From positions 249,794 through 313,793 of the forward strand of contig MNCI01015850.1 of assembly GCA_015680685.1 (NCBI GenBank): a stretch of DNA of 64,000 nucleotides, in the 5' to 3' direction. The DNA is from Gnetum montanum (lineage: Eukaryota; Streptophyta; Gnetopsida; Gnetales; Gnetaceae). The stretch's first letter is position 1; each line of letters opens with the position of its first letter. Under the pieces are notes generated by a model that was given only the letters and a program-made list of their open reading frames with translations, searched no databases and had not been told where the DNA came from. The translations under genes and the position numbers were made by a program. Shown here piece after piece: positions 22,909-33,000 of the stretch.

Positions 22909-24360
22909 GTTGAATGGTTACAAAGCCTCAACATATTTTTGAAGAAAGTTGAAAATATCATTGATGTAATGTCCTAAGCAAATAGGGTCAATTTGAAAGA
23001 AAACAATATGCAAATTATAATTAATAGTATAATTCAATCGAATGTGAGCCAAAAATGGGTAAAATAAAATAATATGTTCTTCATACTCTATGCTTTGTTT
23101 GCACAGTTTGCAAATACACTCTTCTTTTGTTAAATTAATTGAATGACCTATCTCAATAAGGAGATGATGAGAGCTTATTCGTGATCTAGCAATTTGACTC
23201 CTTAAATGAATAGGAATAACTAAGAATAGATACTTTTGAGTACTAAATAATAAACTTCCTCGAACATAATGTGAATAAAATTGTTTTTTCCCTAACATGT
23301 TCAACTAAACTTTAGCTAAGACTTTTTCTTTTATAGTTTTCTAAAAGAGCATTCTGTGTAAAGGAAGATCCTCTATTATGATACTCTATGACTAAAGCCA
23401 TAATTTTCCTTGATGCAACCATCCAATTTCTTGTGTAGCATTTATTATCTCCTTAGCATAATTAACTTTTTCCATGTGACTTAACTTCTAAGTATAAGCA
23501 ATAAAGTGTCAAGGACTTCAACTTCTAAGTATTTCTACTTGAAATTCATATATAAGAAACTATTTTTGAATATGCTCTAATTTTTTTCAATTATATGTAG
23601 AAAGAGAAGGTCCCTAAGCAACACACCCATATAATAATACAGGTTAGAGAAGACTACGAAAAAGTCTCTTTTTAATCTCCCATGCCAAAATTTGTTTCTT
23701 ACTATAACTATTTCTTTGAGCTAGTAGACCTCACATACTACTTGAAATCCTTTGAGCAATAAAGGTATTCCAATTATGATTATTAGCAAATTCAACTTCC
23801 AAATATTTATAAGATTCATATATATCAAGCTTTTTTTTTCCAAGAAAAAAATTGTAATTTCTATTTCTAGTACCACAAACTAGAATTTTAGTCTTATCAA
23901 TAATAACTTTTATACCAGAATGGTTGTAGTAGTCATGGAGAATTTAAAATATATAATTTACTCTTTTGATAATTTTGTAATCAAGGCCACATCATCAGTA
24001 AAGAGAATCATGTTATAAAATAATCCATTTATTGGCATATCATGATTAGAGGCATTTTGCATATATTCCTTCAATTCATCTATAAATATGCTCAAAAGGG
24101 TAGGGGACAAAGGACAACCTTGTTTAACTCCAACTGAGTTGTTGATAATTGTTACTTCTTCAATAAGATTATTTTCAATAAGAATGCTATCTCATAGATT
24201 CATTTAGCAGTAGAAAAGAGATCTTGTGGAATGTTAATGCTATCTAATCTCTTATAGAGATTATCTCGAGTAATAGAATCATAAGCCTTGAAGAAATTAA
24301 TAAAACAATAAAAGCTTTATAGTTGGACCTTTTTTCTTTGCCTATGTAATAATGAAAAGT
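22909..24360 (-). pseudogene. LINE (second lineage), 3' part: RT catalytic half and C-terminal Cys-rich domain
   Basis: On the minus strand the segment from 24360 down encodes an RT palm: GVKQGCPLSP near 24125, an IDELKEYMQ segment, then LFTDDVALI near 23990, where the usual [FY]ADD box reads FTDD. Further on are LLYGC-type thumb sequence near 23620 and, at 23304-22918, a C-terminal domain with IARSRISSHHLLIEIGHS, CICKLC and EYEEHI. That last domain resembles the one ending many animal-type LINEs (CR1/L2/Jockey-like) more than the plant L1 zf-RVT I know. Stops and frameshifts are present. The upstream part of the RT lies at 31078-31534; LTR element B separates the halves. Confidence 0.75.
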
Positions 24361-24682
24361 TGATGAACCGCGATATTGTGTCTGCCCTTGTGATATTGCA
24401 TATGCGATATCGTAGCCCGCCACAATGTTTATAAATAAGAGGCGGCTTTCCCTATTTTAGGCACTTAGACTTAGACGCTTAGCTAAACTCTTGCAGTTTT
24501 ACCATTCCAGAGTTAGAGTAATTTCCATGTGCCTGCAGTAGGAGTCTTAAACTGAACGGATCTTTATTCGAGCAAATTGTACTTGAGCACACATTTGTGT
24601 ACAGTAATAAAGATGAACTTTATGATAAACCTTGCAACATGTGGACTAAGCTAAATAGTAATTAATTATTGTTAAATGTTTA
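24361..24682 (+). repeat. Element B 5' LTR (partial, ends in assembly gap)
   Basis: Matches the first 322 bp of the 3' LTR at 30279-31072. TATAAATA at 24430-24437. Many differences are CG in the 3' copy against TG or CA here (e.g. GATATCGCG versus GATATTGTG), the signature of deaminated methyl-CpG. Confidence 0.9.
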
Positions 24683-24815
24683 NNNNNNNNNNNNNNNNNN
24701 NNNNNNNNNNNNNNNNNNNNNNNNNNNNNNNNNNNNNNNNNNNNNNNNNNNNNNNNNNNNNNNNNNNNNNNNNNNNNNNNNNNNNNNNNNNNNNNNNNNN
24801 NNNNNNNNNNNNNNN
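24683..24815. other. Assembly gap (133 N)
   Basis: A run of N inside element B. About 470 bp of 5' LTR plus the PBS should lie between the flanks, more than 133 bases, so either the gap size is nominal or part of the LTR is deleted. Confidence 0.98.
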
Positions 24816-25840
24816 TTAGTTGTTTGTGCACTACGTAGAACATAGGAGACCATTCATATCATTGGGACGCTAGAATGAACCCGTAGGGTTGATCAAAAGG
24901 AAACATAAGACAATGGTAAATAGCACACCAAACAAGATAAAAATGTCGTCTTCTTTGCACAAAAGCACTTTACCACCTAGGACCAACACTAGAGATAGTC
25001 GATGACATAACATATGTAACCAAGATCCGCCAATACCTCAATAGTTCTGTGTGGTATATATTTATCACGATGAGTATGTACCTGACTTTACCTTTATTCT
25101 CCATCAAGATGAACAACTACATTGGAGAGACTTGGAGGGTAACATAGTGTTGCCTCAAAACCGAGCAGTCCCCAACATGCTCCTTTGTGCTCTCACATGA
25201 ATAGGCATGTCGCAGTTATATGCAAAATACGTTGCATGCAACCATGACACAAGGGACTACCATCCCACAGAAGTGCAACATCAAAGGGACTTGCAACAGG
25301 AGAGATATCATGCATTTTTGAAGGGTAAATGATCCCATAAAGCCCCTCATGTTTTAAGCAAAATTGGAGATGGTGAACCAGTTCCAATAGGTTCCCCATC
25401 AAATGATGTTCCCCCTCCTAACGATGGTCAAGAGGTGGTGTATTAGAACCTTCACTCCATGGTTGACAACCATGGTTCTAATCCTCATGAACACCAAGTG
25501 TTCAATGAGGGAACACAAACACATGATAAGGGTGGGCATTCTGATTGTAATCATGATTGGGGTCGAGACCATCGAAGAGAAGGTAGGAGACATTGTCATG
25601 GCGATGGTTCTCCTTCTTCTTCACCTTCATTGTCACATTCACCCTCTCTTGCAGTGTTAGGACTCAGTCATAAGGAATCTAACCGTGAGGATAAAGGTAA
25701 ACAGAGTGAGAAACCTCAATGAGAGAGTCAAGAACGAGGATGAGGGCACTCTAGAGAATCACATCATAGAAGAAGGGAGAGTAGGGAACTTTGTAGACAT
25801 CACAGATGCCATGAACAAAATGACCATGAAGAACCCCTAC
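24816..25840 (+). other. Element B leader and His/Arg/Asp-rich 5' gag region
   Basis: Follows the gap. From 25459 a plus frame is rich in His, Arg, Asp and Ser (HSDCNHDWGRDHRREGRRH). Element C has a charged region at the equivalent place (about 59.35-59.8 kb, minus). This is probably the N-terminal extension of gag. Sequence before 25.4 kb is not recognised. Confidence 0.5.
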
Positions 25841-25842
25841 TC

Positions 25843-27290
25843 ATGACCATAAGCATGTTAGACATCATGGAGGCCATAAGAATTCCCACAAGGCATCAAA
25901 AAGATAGTAGGATCAAGAGGTTAGACATGAATAATATCCCAAGATTCGAGGGGGGATACAACGCTAATCCTCAAAACCACTTACAACATTTCACGATGCA
26001 TGTGCCTTGCAGAACATTGAGAATGAATGGGAAAAATTAAAGTTGTTCCCAAGGACATTGATGAAAGAAGTGGAATGCTGGTACCAGATCTTAGAACCGA
26101 AATCCATTTGAAGGTGGAGTATGATGCTAGAACTATTTAATGATAAGTATCAAATGTACTCCCGGGTGTCCAACCTGCGAAAGCAAATCCAAGGATGGAA
26201 GCAAGGAAATCATGAACCCTTGGATGCTGCCATGGGCCGTTATTATGCACTATTACATCGTTGCCCAGGCCATGGTTATGCACAACAGGATCAACTACAC
26301 CATCTCGTAGATGGACTTAGGCATAAAACTAGGAGAACCCTTGGAACATATGCCCAAGGGAGATTATCAGAGCTTAGGTCCCATCAGGTCCATATATTGT
26401 TGGAGCAAGTAGCCAAGGAAGAAGGGAAGCTACGTAAGAGAGAAAGTGTGGAAGAGTATAACCAAGATCCTTCCCTTTAAAAAAGGGGAATGAGATTTTG
26501 TGAGGAGGAGGAAGAGTCACCACTCGAAGAGATGATGAATAGGAAAACCTTGCTACTCCAAAAATTAACAATAGAAGTGTCGACAAAGGTAGACCAAATG
26601 TGGGACTCCCTGGATAGTAGATTTGAAACTATTCTTAAAATTGTAGAGGAGTCTAAGGAGTGAGGTAGTGACTATGACAAAAATAAATAGAGGGACATGG
26701 ACAATGCGTGTAACAAAGGTAAGGGTAAAATGGCCATCACCGAAGATGTTGTGGATTCTGATACGGATAATAACAGTGGATGTGAGATATGCCAATACGA
26801 CCATCCTAAGGGATGTTGCCTAGTGATCTCACATCTACAAGAGTCTGGGGTGTATGCACTCAACCCATAACTTAATAAACGACAAGCACCCCAATGGTTA
26901 CCTTATCCCCAAGGTAATCCAAGGTAGTTCCCCCAACCTTTAATGTATTATCCGAGTGGAACTCCGCCACAACCTATTAAGCAACACCAGCAGTGGAAAT
27001 ATCCACAATCATGGGGAATGCCACCACCAAGGCAACAATTCCCTTACCGGCAACCGGATCCATATGGCTATTACATGCAGTAGCCAATCTCTCCATGTGA
27101 TTCTATTGATCACATGAGATCACAACATCACTGCCAAGCTCAAGAGTATTATAGGACTCCTTCTCCTAGAAAAGACAACCCACAGACATACCATCCTCCA
27201 AACCCATCTGCAACTCTCACACTAATAGCTCCATTACCACCCGCTCCAGCAATGCAAGGGGAACTCCCCACTCAACCACAGTAACGCAAT
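25843..27290 (+). pseudogene. Element B gag
   Basis: The Retrotrans_gag core spans about 25930-26480: NNIPRFEGGYNANPQNHLQH, a WYQILEPKSI segment, then FNDKYQMYSRVSNLRKQIQ and ALLHRCPGHGY, the common plant gypsy gag pattern. At 26781-26819 lies CEICQYDHPKGCC, an atypical nucleocapsid motif C-x2-C-x3-H-x4-C with one residue fewer than the usual CCHC knuckle. A Pro/Gln-rich tail follows to about 27.29 kb, as in element A. Stops at about 26038, 26108 and 26480 break the frame. Gag of C is closely similar. Confidence 0.85.
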
Positions 27291-27559
27291 GCAACGAGAG
27301 CTGTGAACCTTCAACCTGCTACTAGTTTTGACAACTGTATGAAGAGAAGACCTTTCTTCAGAACCAAGAGTCCAACCAAGCTCTCACAACTACAAGCAGT
27401 TGAGCCTTTGAACGCCCCTCCATCAAATAAGGCTTCAGAGCTCCTTTCAAACCAAAAACAAAGCTCAATGCACACGGTTATTTTAACATATTTTGTTATT
27501 GACTGGATTAAGGAGGGCCACCTTCCTAGGAAATTCTCTGACCCTGGAAGCCTTTAATC

Positions 27560-27973
27560 TATCTCCAAGTCATTTTGAATGAACCATGTAAAGCTCTTCT
27601 AGACTCAGGTTCTGAAGTCAATTTAATATCACAAGAGATGTATAAAGCCTGGAACCTACCTCCATTAAAGAAGAGCAATATTCGATTAGAGCTAGTTGAC
27701 CAATCCATCACTATTCGCTTGGGACTGGTGGAGGACATCATTACCACTATGTGTGGGTGGTCATACCCAACTGATTTCCTAGTGATACAAGTAAACAATG
27801 ATAAAGGGAACTTCCCAATAATAATGGAAAGGGCATGGCTAAGTACCATAAATGAATGCCTAGGAATCCATGATCTTTTCTTGGAAATATCTAAGGAAAG
27901 TACTTTTGGGAAGATCAAGAAGAAGAGATTTCCATGCATCACATACAGTGATACAGGGTGTGATTGTGTATAG
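27560..27973 (+). pseudogene. Element B aspartic protease
   Basis: Open for 132 codons from 27575. Carries the retropepsin active-site pattern LLDSGSEVNLI near residues 8-18, followed by the hydrophobic flap region and a second-half segment (DFLVIQVNNDKGNFPIIME). Length and spacing fit a gypsy protease, which cuts the Gag-Pol precursor. The catalytic Asp is intact, unlike its neighbourhood in element C, where the motif reads LLDLSFRDNLI. In a complete element RT would follow; here the frame ends at 27973 and no RT is found. I call it a pseudogene because gag upstream is broken. Confidence 0.85.
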
Positions 27974-30240
27974 TAATGTTCAACATTTCCTGCATGCAAC
28001 TAGTGTGCCCAATAAATTAACATACAAAAGTGCCTATATGTAGCAACCACACAACACGAAGACACCCAGTGGTTGATAGCTGATCAAGAGAGCAACTCAC
28101 CAATGTGCATGGAACTAACTGAGGGAACAACTTGTGCTCACGTCAAGAACATAGATGCACTAGAGTAAGAGCATCACCAACTTCCAAACCTTAACCTGAA
28201 AACATCAATCGGGGGAAGTTGAAAATTCCTAAAAAATTCAAACAAACGCTCTGATAAGAGATCACTAGTCAATGTGCAACAGACCAAACCTTACCATGAA
28301 TCTAGAATGGTCAATGCACATAACACATCGAAGAAATGATGACCTCACTCATTATTTCGGATCTTCTGCTTCCAACTCAATCATGGGGGAGATGGCCAAG
28401 TATGCTGATCAATCAAGGCCCTAAGTTCCTTTTTAAGTTTTTGTTTTATAAATTTCTTTAACTTTTCTTGTTTTTGTTTTGCAACATCATTCATACTTTT
28501 TCTTTTATTTGTGTGTTTATTTATTTTATTTTGTTAGGTTTGTCACCTAATAAGTGCTGCTAATGGTGGTATGAACTGTATTCCATTGATTGCTAATGTT
28601 TGGTTTTTACCTTTAAGTTATAATGTTGATACTAAGGTATGGTTCTTTTGATATAACAGGCAATGTGTCCACGTCATCCATGCTTCCATGAATTTATATG
28701 GTCCCTTTTGGCTTAGAACTGTATAGTCCCTTTCTTCAAATAATAAAACTATCAATGAATTGGTGACTCAACATTTCTCAAACTAAGGAAGGACTCAAAG
28801 ATTGAAAAGGGTTGTGACTTCAAGGGGATTTGATGCATTTGTACTGGCCATTCTCTTGGATGCTTAGATGTTTTCTTCTTAATTTTTCCTTACCATTTCG
28901 ATGTTGCTTCATTATCGGGAAGCTGAGCTAATAAAAATAATAAGTCTTTGCATGGCGTGGTTCTCACGCAAAAAAAAAGGGAGAAAAGTGAGAATTCAAA
29001 GCACACCCCTTAGAATAAATACTCATATGGGCTACAAGCACTGGTTATGGAACTAAACAAACATGTTCCCTCTAACTAAGGTCCTTTCTCACTTCCTACT
29101 TTTTCCTTTCTCGTTTTGTCAGAATGATGGTGACTTTTTGGCGGAAGCATTCTTGTTACTTCAAGTGGATGGATTGGCCAAATGTATTAATGCGAAGTCA
29201 CTGGTGTGGATTTTTTGAGACTAGATTTGGAATGAGATCTACTAAGTCATATTAACCATTAATACACAAGGGGCTGTACACCACCTTATTCTTAAGACTC
29301 CATTCCACTCTTTTCTTTCCATCATTCTTTCTCCATTTTTCACCTCATTGCCGATTGTATCAATAGTCTATATTTTGGTTGATGCATTGTTTTCTTTTTG
29401 GTAAAATCTTGTGGTTAATACTTTAACTCTTGTTTCCAAATGGCATTTCTAGAGCTGACGAAGTCTTTGAATGTGGGATTGTCAAGGCATTAAGGGCATG
29501 AGCATGCTTTGGGGAGGACCCACTGGCATTCCTATTTGGTCCATTAGTTAATTTCTTTCCCTTAAAAATTTTCATAATCAACATTTATTTTGTTAATTTC
29601 CATCCCTGACATCCATTTTATTGGCATTGTTGTTGTTTCTTTTTCTCCATCATTCTTATTCCTTCTCTTTTTCCATTCTCTCGCTATCAGAGGATTACTC
29701 TTAGTCATGGGGGTCCTGGTCCAATGTTTTTGATTTTCTCTTAACCCCTACACCTTGGGTAGTCACCAGTGTTATATCTACAAAATCTACATCAACCATA
29801 TCACAACTCAGCCAATGGACCTTTCACCAAGGCAAGGTATCAACTGCATTGTGATTTATTTACCCTTGCTAATTTAAGACTGGGTTGTGTGTGCAAATGG
29901 TAATCATACAACAATGGATTGTATTTGGAGGGAACACTTGGAACGGACTGGTGCTGGAGCAGTTATGCAAGGAACAAGATTGATGGTGCGCTTATGGATG
30001 GACAACGACAGTCACAATCTTGGCATCGATAGTAATAGACTTCTTCTTTTCTCTCTCTCTCTTCTCTCTTATCACTTAGCTGCCAAATAAGGTTGGATGT
30101 CAAATGTGTATAGTGTTCACTCTTGTTGTCATGAACACTAATATTTTCATGTATTGTAATGATGATCTGTTCATGTGTCACCCCATTCACTATTAGTATC
30201 ATTCAAGGCAATAATCCCATACCTTCCCAATATTTTCTAA
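27974..30240 (+). other. Element B non-coding interior after protease
   Basis: No RT, RNase H or integrase. From about 28385 (CATGGGGGAGATGGCCA) the sequence matches the minus strand of element C just after the integrase stop (GGGGAGATGGCCATCC near 53990). Downstream, TCAAAGCACACCCCTTAG near 29000 matches C near 53360 in reverse complement. The conserved block CTTTGGGGAGGACCCACT is at 29507-29524. So this is homologous to the C segment between integrase and the extra ORF; the extra ORF itself is also missing. Confidence 0.7.
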
Positions 30241-30278
30241 GGAACTCGAGGACAAGTTTTCATTCAGTCATGGGGGTA
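30241..30278 (+). other. Element B polypurine tract
   Basis: GGAACTCGAGGACAAGTTTT followed by CATTCAGTCATGGGGGTA, ending directly at the LTR TGATGAACC. It matches the tract of element A almost exactly. Confidence 0.9.
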
Positions 30279-31072
30279 TGATGAACCGCGATATCGCGTC
30301 TGCTACTATGATATCGTGTACGCGATATCGTGGCCTGCCATAATTTCTATAAATAAGAGACGACCTTCCCTATTCTAGGCACTTAGACTTAGACCCTTAG
30401 CTAAACTCTTGTAGTTTTACCATTCCAAAGTTAGAATAATTTCCATGTGCCCGTAGCAGGAGTCTTAAAGTGAACGGATCTTTATTTGAGCAAATTGTAC
30501 CTAAGCACACATTTGTGTACGACAATAAAGATGAAATTTCTGATAAACCTTGCAGCATATGGACTAAGCTAAATAGTAATTAATTATTGTTGAATGTTTA
30601 AATGCTTTCCTAGTTAATTAATCTCTCTCAACCCTTGACTCTCCTACTTAAGTACACTCAGTACGATCACTTTGAGCACATGTGTGACGCTTGGTAACCC
30701 AATAACGAGTAGCGTTTGGTAATCCCAGCAACATTGCACAGGTTTAGGGTGTGTGCGGCAAGTGGGAATGAATACTGGTATTAGGACGATTAGAACTTAG
30801 TGAATAGTTAATGAAAGTTAGTCACTTAGTTCTCTTCACCTTCCCCTATTAGCATAAGACATTAAAATGATAAAAGATATAAAAATCATATACCTCAAGC
30901 TTACTTAACCACACAACCATGACAATACAAGTAAGTTTGGGAAGACAACGATTGATTAACCTTAAGTGTTCCATTAAGGCGCGTAACCACTTAGTCCTTG
31001 GAGTTCAACCGAATTGCGTGTGAAACGTTCGTATTCATATGGTTGAGTGTAGGGGTACCTCTCCACTCATCA
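30279..31072 (+). repeat. Element B 3' LTR
   Basis: A 794-bp LTR. U3 opens with a perfect 12-bp palindrome CGCGATATCGCG (30287-30298) and two further GATATCG words (30310 and 30324). TATAAATA at 30348-30355. The last bases, CCACTCATCA, match the ends of the A LTRs. Confidence 0.92.
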
Positions 31073-31077
31073 AAAGT

Positions 31078-31534
31078 TATTAGATGATCTATAGTAGAAT
31101 AATTCCTCTTAAAGCCTACTTGTGAATGAGCATAAAGACCTCACATTTCTACACATGAACTAAATTTATTCTCCAAAATAATAGCTAACAACTTAGTAAA
31201 AACTAAATTGATTGCAATCAATCAGTATTATTAAGATCTATCCTATCTCCTTTTTTGAGAAGCAAGATTACTCAACTAGAATACCAAGAGCAATTCAAAT
31301 CATGTTGAAACCCTTTATTAAAAATATTGCAAACTACATTTCATACCAATGGACCACCTTGTAGAAATTTCTTTAAGGGATAACTCAAGAACACTAGAAT
31401 TATGTTGCATGGTCAGGGGAGCCTCTTGATTAAAAAGGTTATTGACAAAATTTTGAATAATATATAAGGAAAAAATAACAAAAATAAAAAATAAGATATG
31501 TAAGAATATTAATAACATCAAATGCATCATGGAG
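31078..31534 (-). pseudogene. LINE (second lineage), 5' part of RT
   Basis: The minus strand from 31530 down encodes an RT fingers/palm start: about 31300-31080 reads, with stops ignored, as LNNYRLIAINLVFTKLLA, then ILENKFSSCVEM, then QVGFKRNYSTIDHLITF, i.e. the NYRPI...QAGFR...STIDH blocks of LINE RTs. It breaks off at the AAAGT target site of element B and resumes at 24360. Nothing of ORF1 or the endonuclease is seen, so the LINE is 5'-truncated, as is usual for target-primed insertion. Confidence 0.75.
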
Positions 31535-32365
31535 AAAGATTAAAGAATTTTGGTAAAAGATAATGAAATTTTAGATAGGTAGACAAATTATTTTTAAGAA
31601 TTATTAAATAAATAATTCTCAAGAGAAGACATTTAATAAGAAGAACTAAATTTTAGTTTAGTTAACGTATTTTCTTTCTCTAAGGTAAAGACAACCATAT
31701 CAAAGATGAAAAGTGGAAAAGCTACTAGACTAGATAATATTCCTATAGAAACTTGGAAACCACTAGGAAAGAGGAGTTTTGTGGTTGATACAATTATTTA
31801 ATAAAATTTAAAAAGATGAAAAAAATACTTTGAAGTTAGAGAAAAATTATTATTATTTCCTTTTACAAAAATAAAGGAGATGTGCAAAATTGTGCAAACT
31901 ATATAGGGATTAAGCTAATGAGTTATATTATGAAGCTTTAAGAGAGAGTCATAAAGTAACATCTTAGGCTTAAATTAATAGTTTTAAAAAATTAATTTGG
32001 ATTTACGTCAATGAAATATACTATAGAAGTTATTTTTATGATATGACAGCTAATGAAGAAACTTAGAAAATGTAGTGAAAATTTATATATGATATTTGTT
32101 AACTTAGAAAAAACTTATAATAGAGCACCTAGAGATATTACTTGGTGGATCTTGTAGATGAAAAAAATTCTTGATAAATGTATTAATGTAATTCAAGATA
32201 TGTATAACGGAGAAACTACTAAAATTAAAACAACTTATGGAACCACATCTAATTTTCTAATTACAATAGATATACATTACATTTCTGTGCTTAGACCATG
32301 CTTATTTGACATTTCTATGGATGAATTAACAAAGGAAATATAGGATGAAACCCCTTTGAACGGTA
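31535..32365 (+). pseudogene. RTE-like LINE, right fragment (RT)
   Basis: The plus-strand frame system starts LVKDNEILDR, then KMKSGKATRLDNIPIETWK near 31700, GIKLMSYIMKL near 31910, a LYMIFVNLEKTYNRAPRD segment near 32090 (the FIDLEKAYD RT block) and SMDELTKEI near 32330. These blocks are diagnostic of plant RTE-type LINE reverse transcriptase, which copies element RNA at a nicked target. It ends before the catalytic [FY]ADD box, so it is 3'-truncated and full of stops. Its upstream part lies at 22690-22908. Confidence 0.8.
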
Positions 32366-33000
32366 TTGGTTATATTTGAAATATATCATTATTTTTTAAA
32401 TTTTCAAAATTTTTATTTTTTGATTAATCAATAATTAGTAAGTACTAAAATTACTATATTTGATAAAATTCCTACATAGTTGAAATTGATAATCATTAAT
32501 ATGTTACGATACATGTTATTATATCTATCATTGTATGATATTCATTCATATTAAAAAGTAAGTCATATCATGTCAACTTAAAGAAAGTAATTATATATTT
32601 TGAGGTATATATTAGTAGAAACTCCAATAAAGTTAATTTGATATTTCTATAAAAAATATTCATATCACTTCAATATAAAGAAAGTACAAATAAATGTTGT
32701 TGGATTTACATATCATTCTCAAATACAAGAGAATGAATGTCAACTTGTAATTTGATACTATGTAATTTTACCTATATCCTATGAATTATCGTTCACATTT
32801 TGTTGTAACATGTCTTTGATTACCAAATTTGCTTTCATATTTAGTTTCATCTTTTTTTTATTTAACCATGCATGAATTATTGAGCTAGGTTGTAGTGTTC
32901 TAATCTTAGTGTTCTTTGGATTATATATCCATTCAAAATCTTGTCATTTTCCGTTTACTATTGATTGTGGCACAAACCAGTCCACTATTATATTTTTTAT
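32366..33000. other. AT-rich spacer
   Basis: No recognisable coding, RNA or repeat feature. Confidence 0.45.

Larger units (their letters stand above)
24361..31072 (+). mobile_element. Element B: LTR retrotransposon, plus strand, gag-protease only
   Basis: Starts TGATGAACCGCG and ends CCACTCATCA; perfect 5-bp target-site duplication AAAGT at 24356-24360 and 31073-31077. Order: 5' LTR (interrupted by a 133-base gap), unrecognised leader, gag, protease, non-coding DNA, PPT, 3' LTR. Sequence after protease skips to what in element C is the end of integrase, so the RT-RNase H-integrase block is absent. It inserted into a LINE. About 38 differences in 322 aligned LTR positions (hand count, mostly transitions) make it an old insertion. 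Confidence 0.92.

Noticed and set aside
27559-27999. 146-codon minus-strand ORF in element B
   Set aside because: It is the reverse complement of the protease, whose DSG motif is on the plus strand; a similar antisense ORF in element C (57307-57591) is rejected for the same reason.
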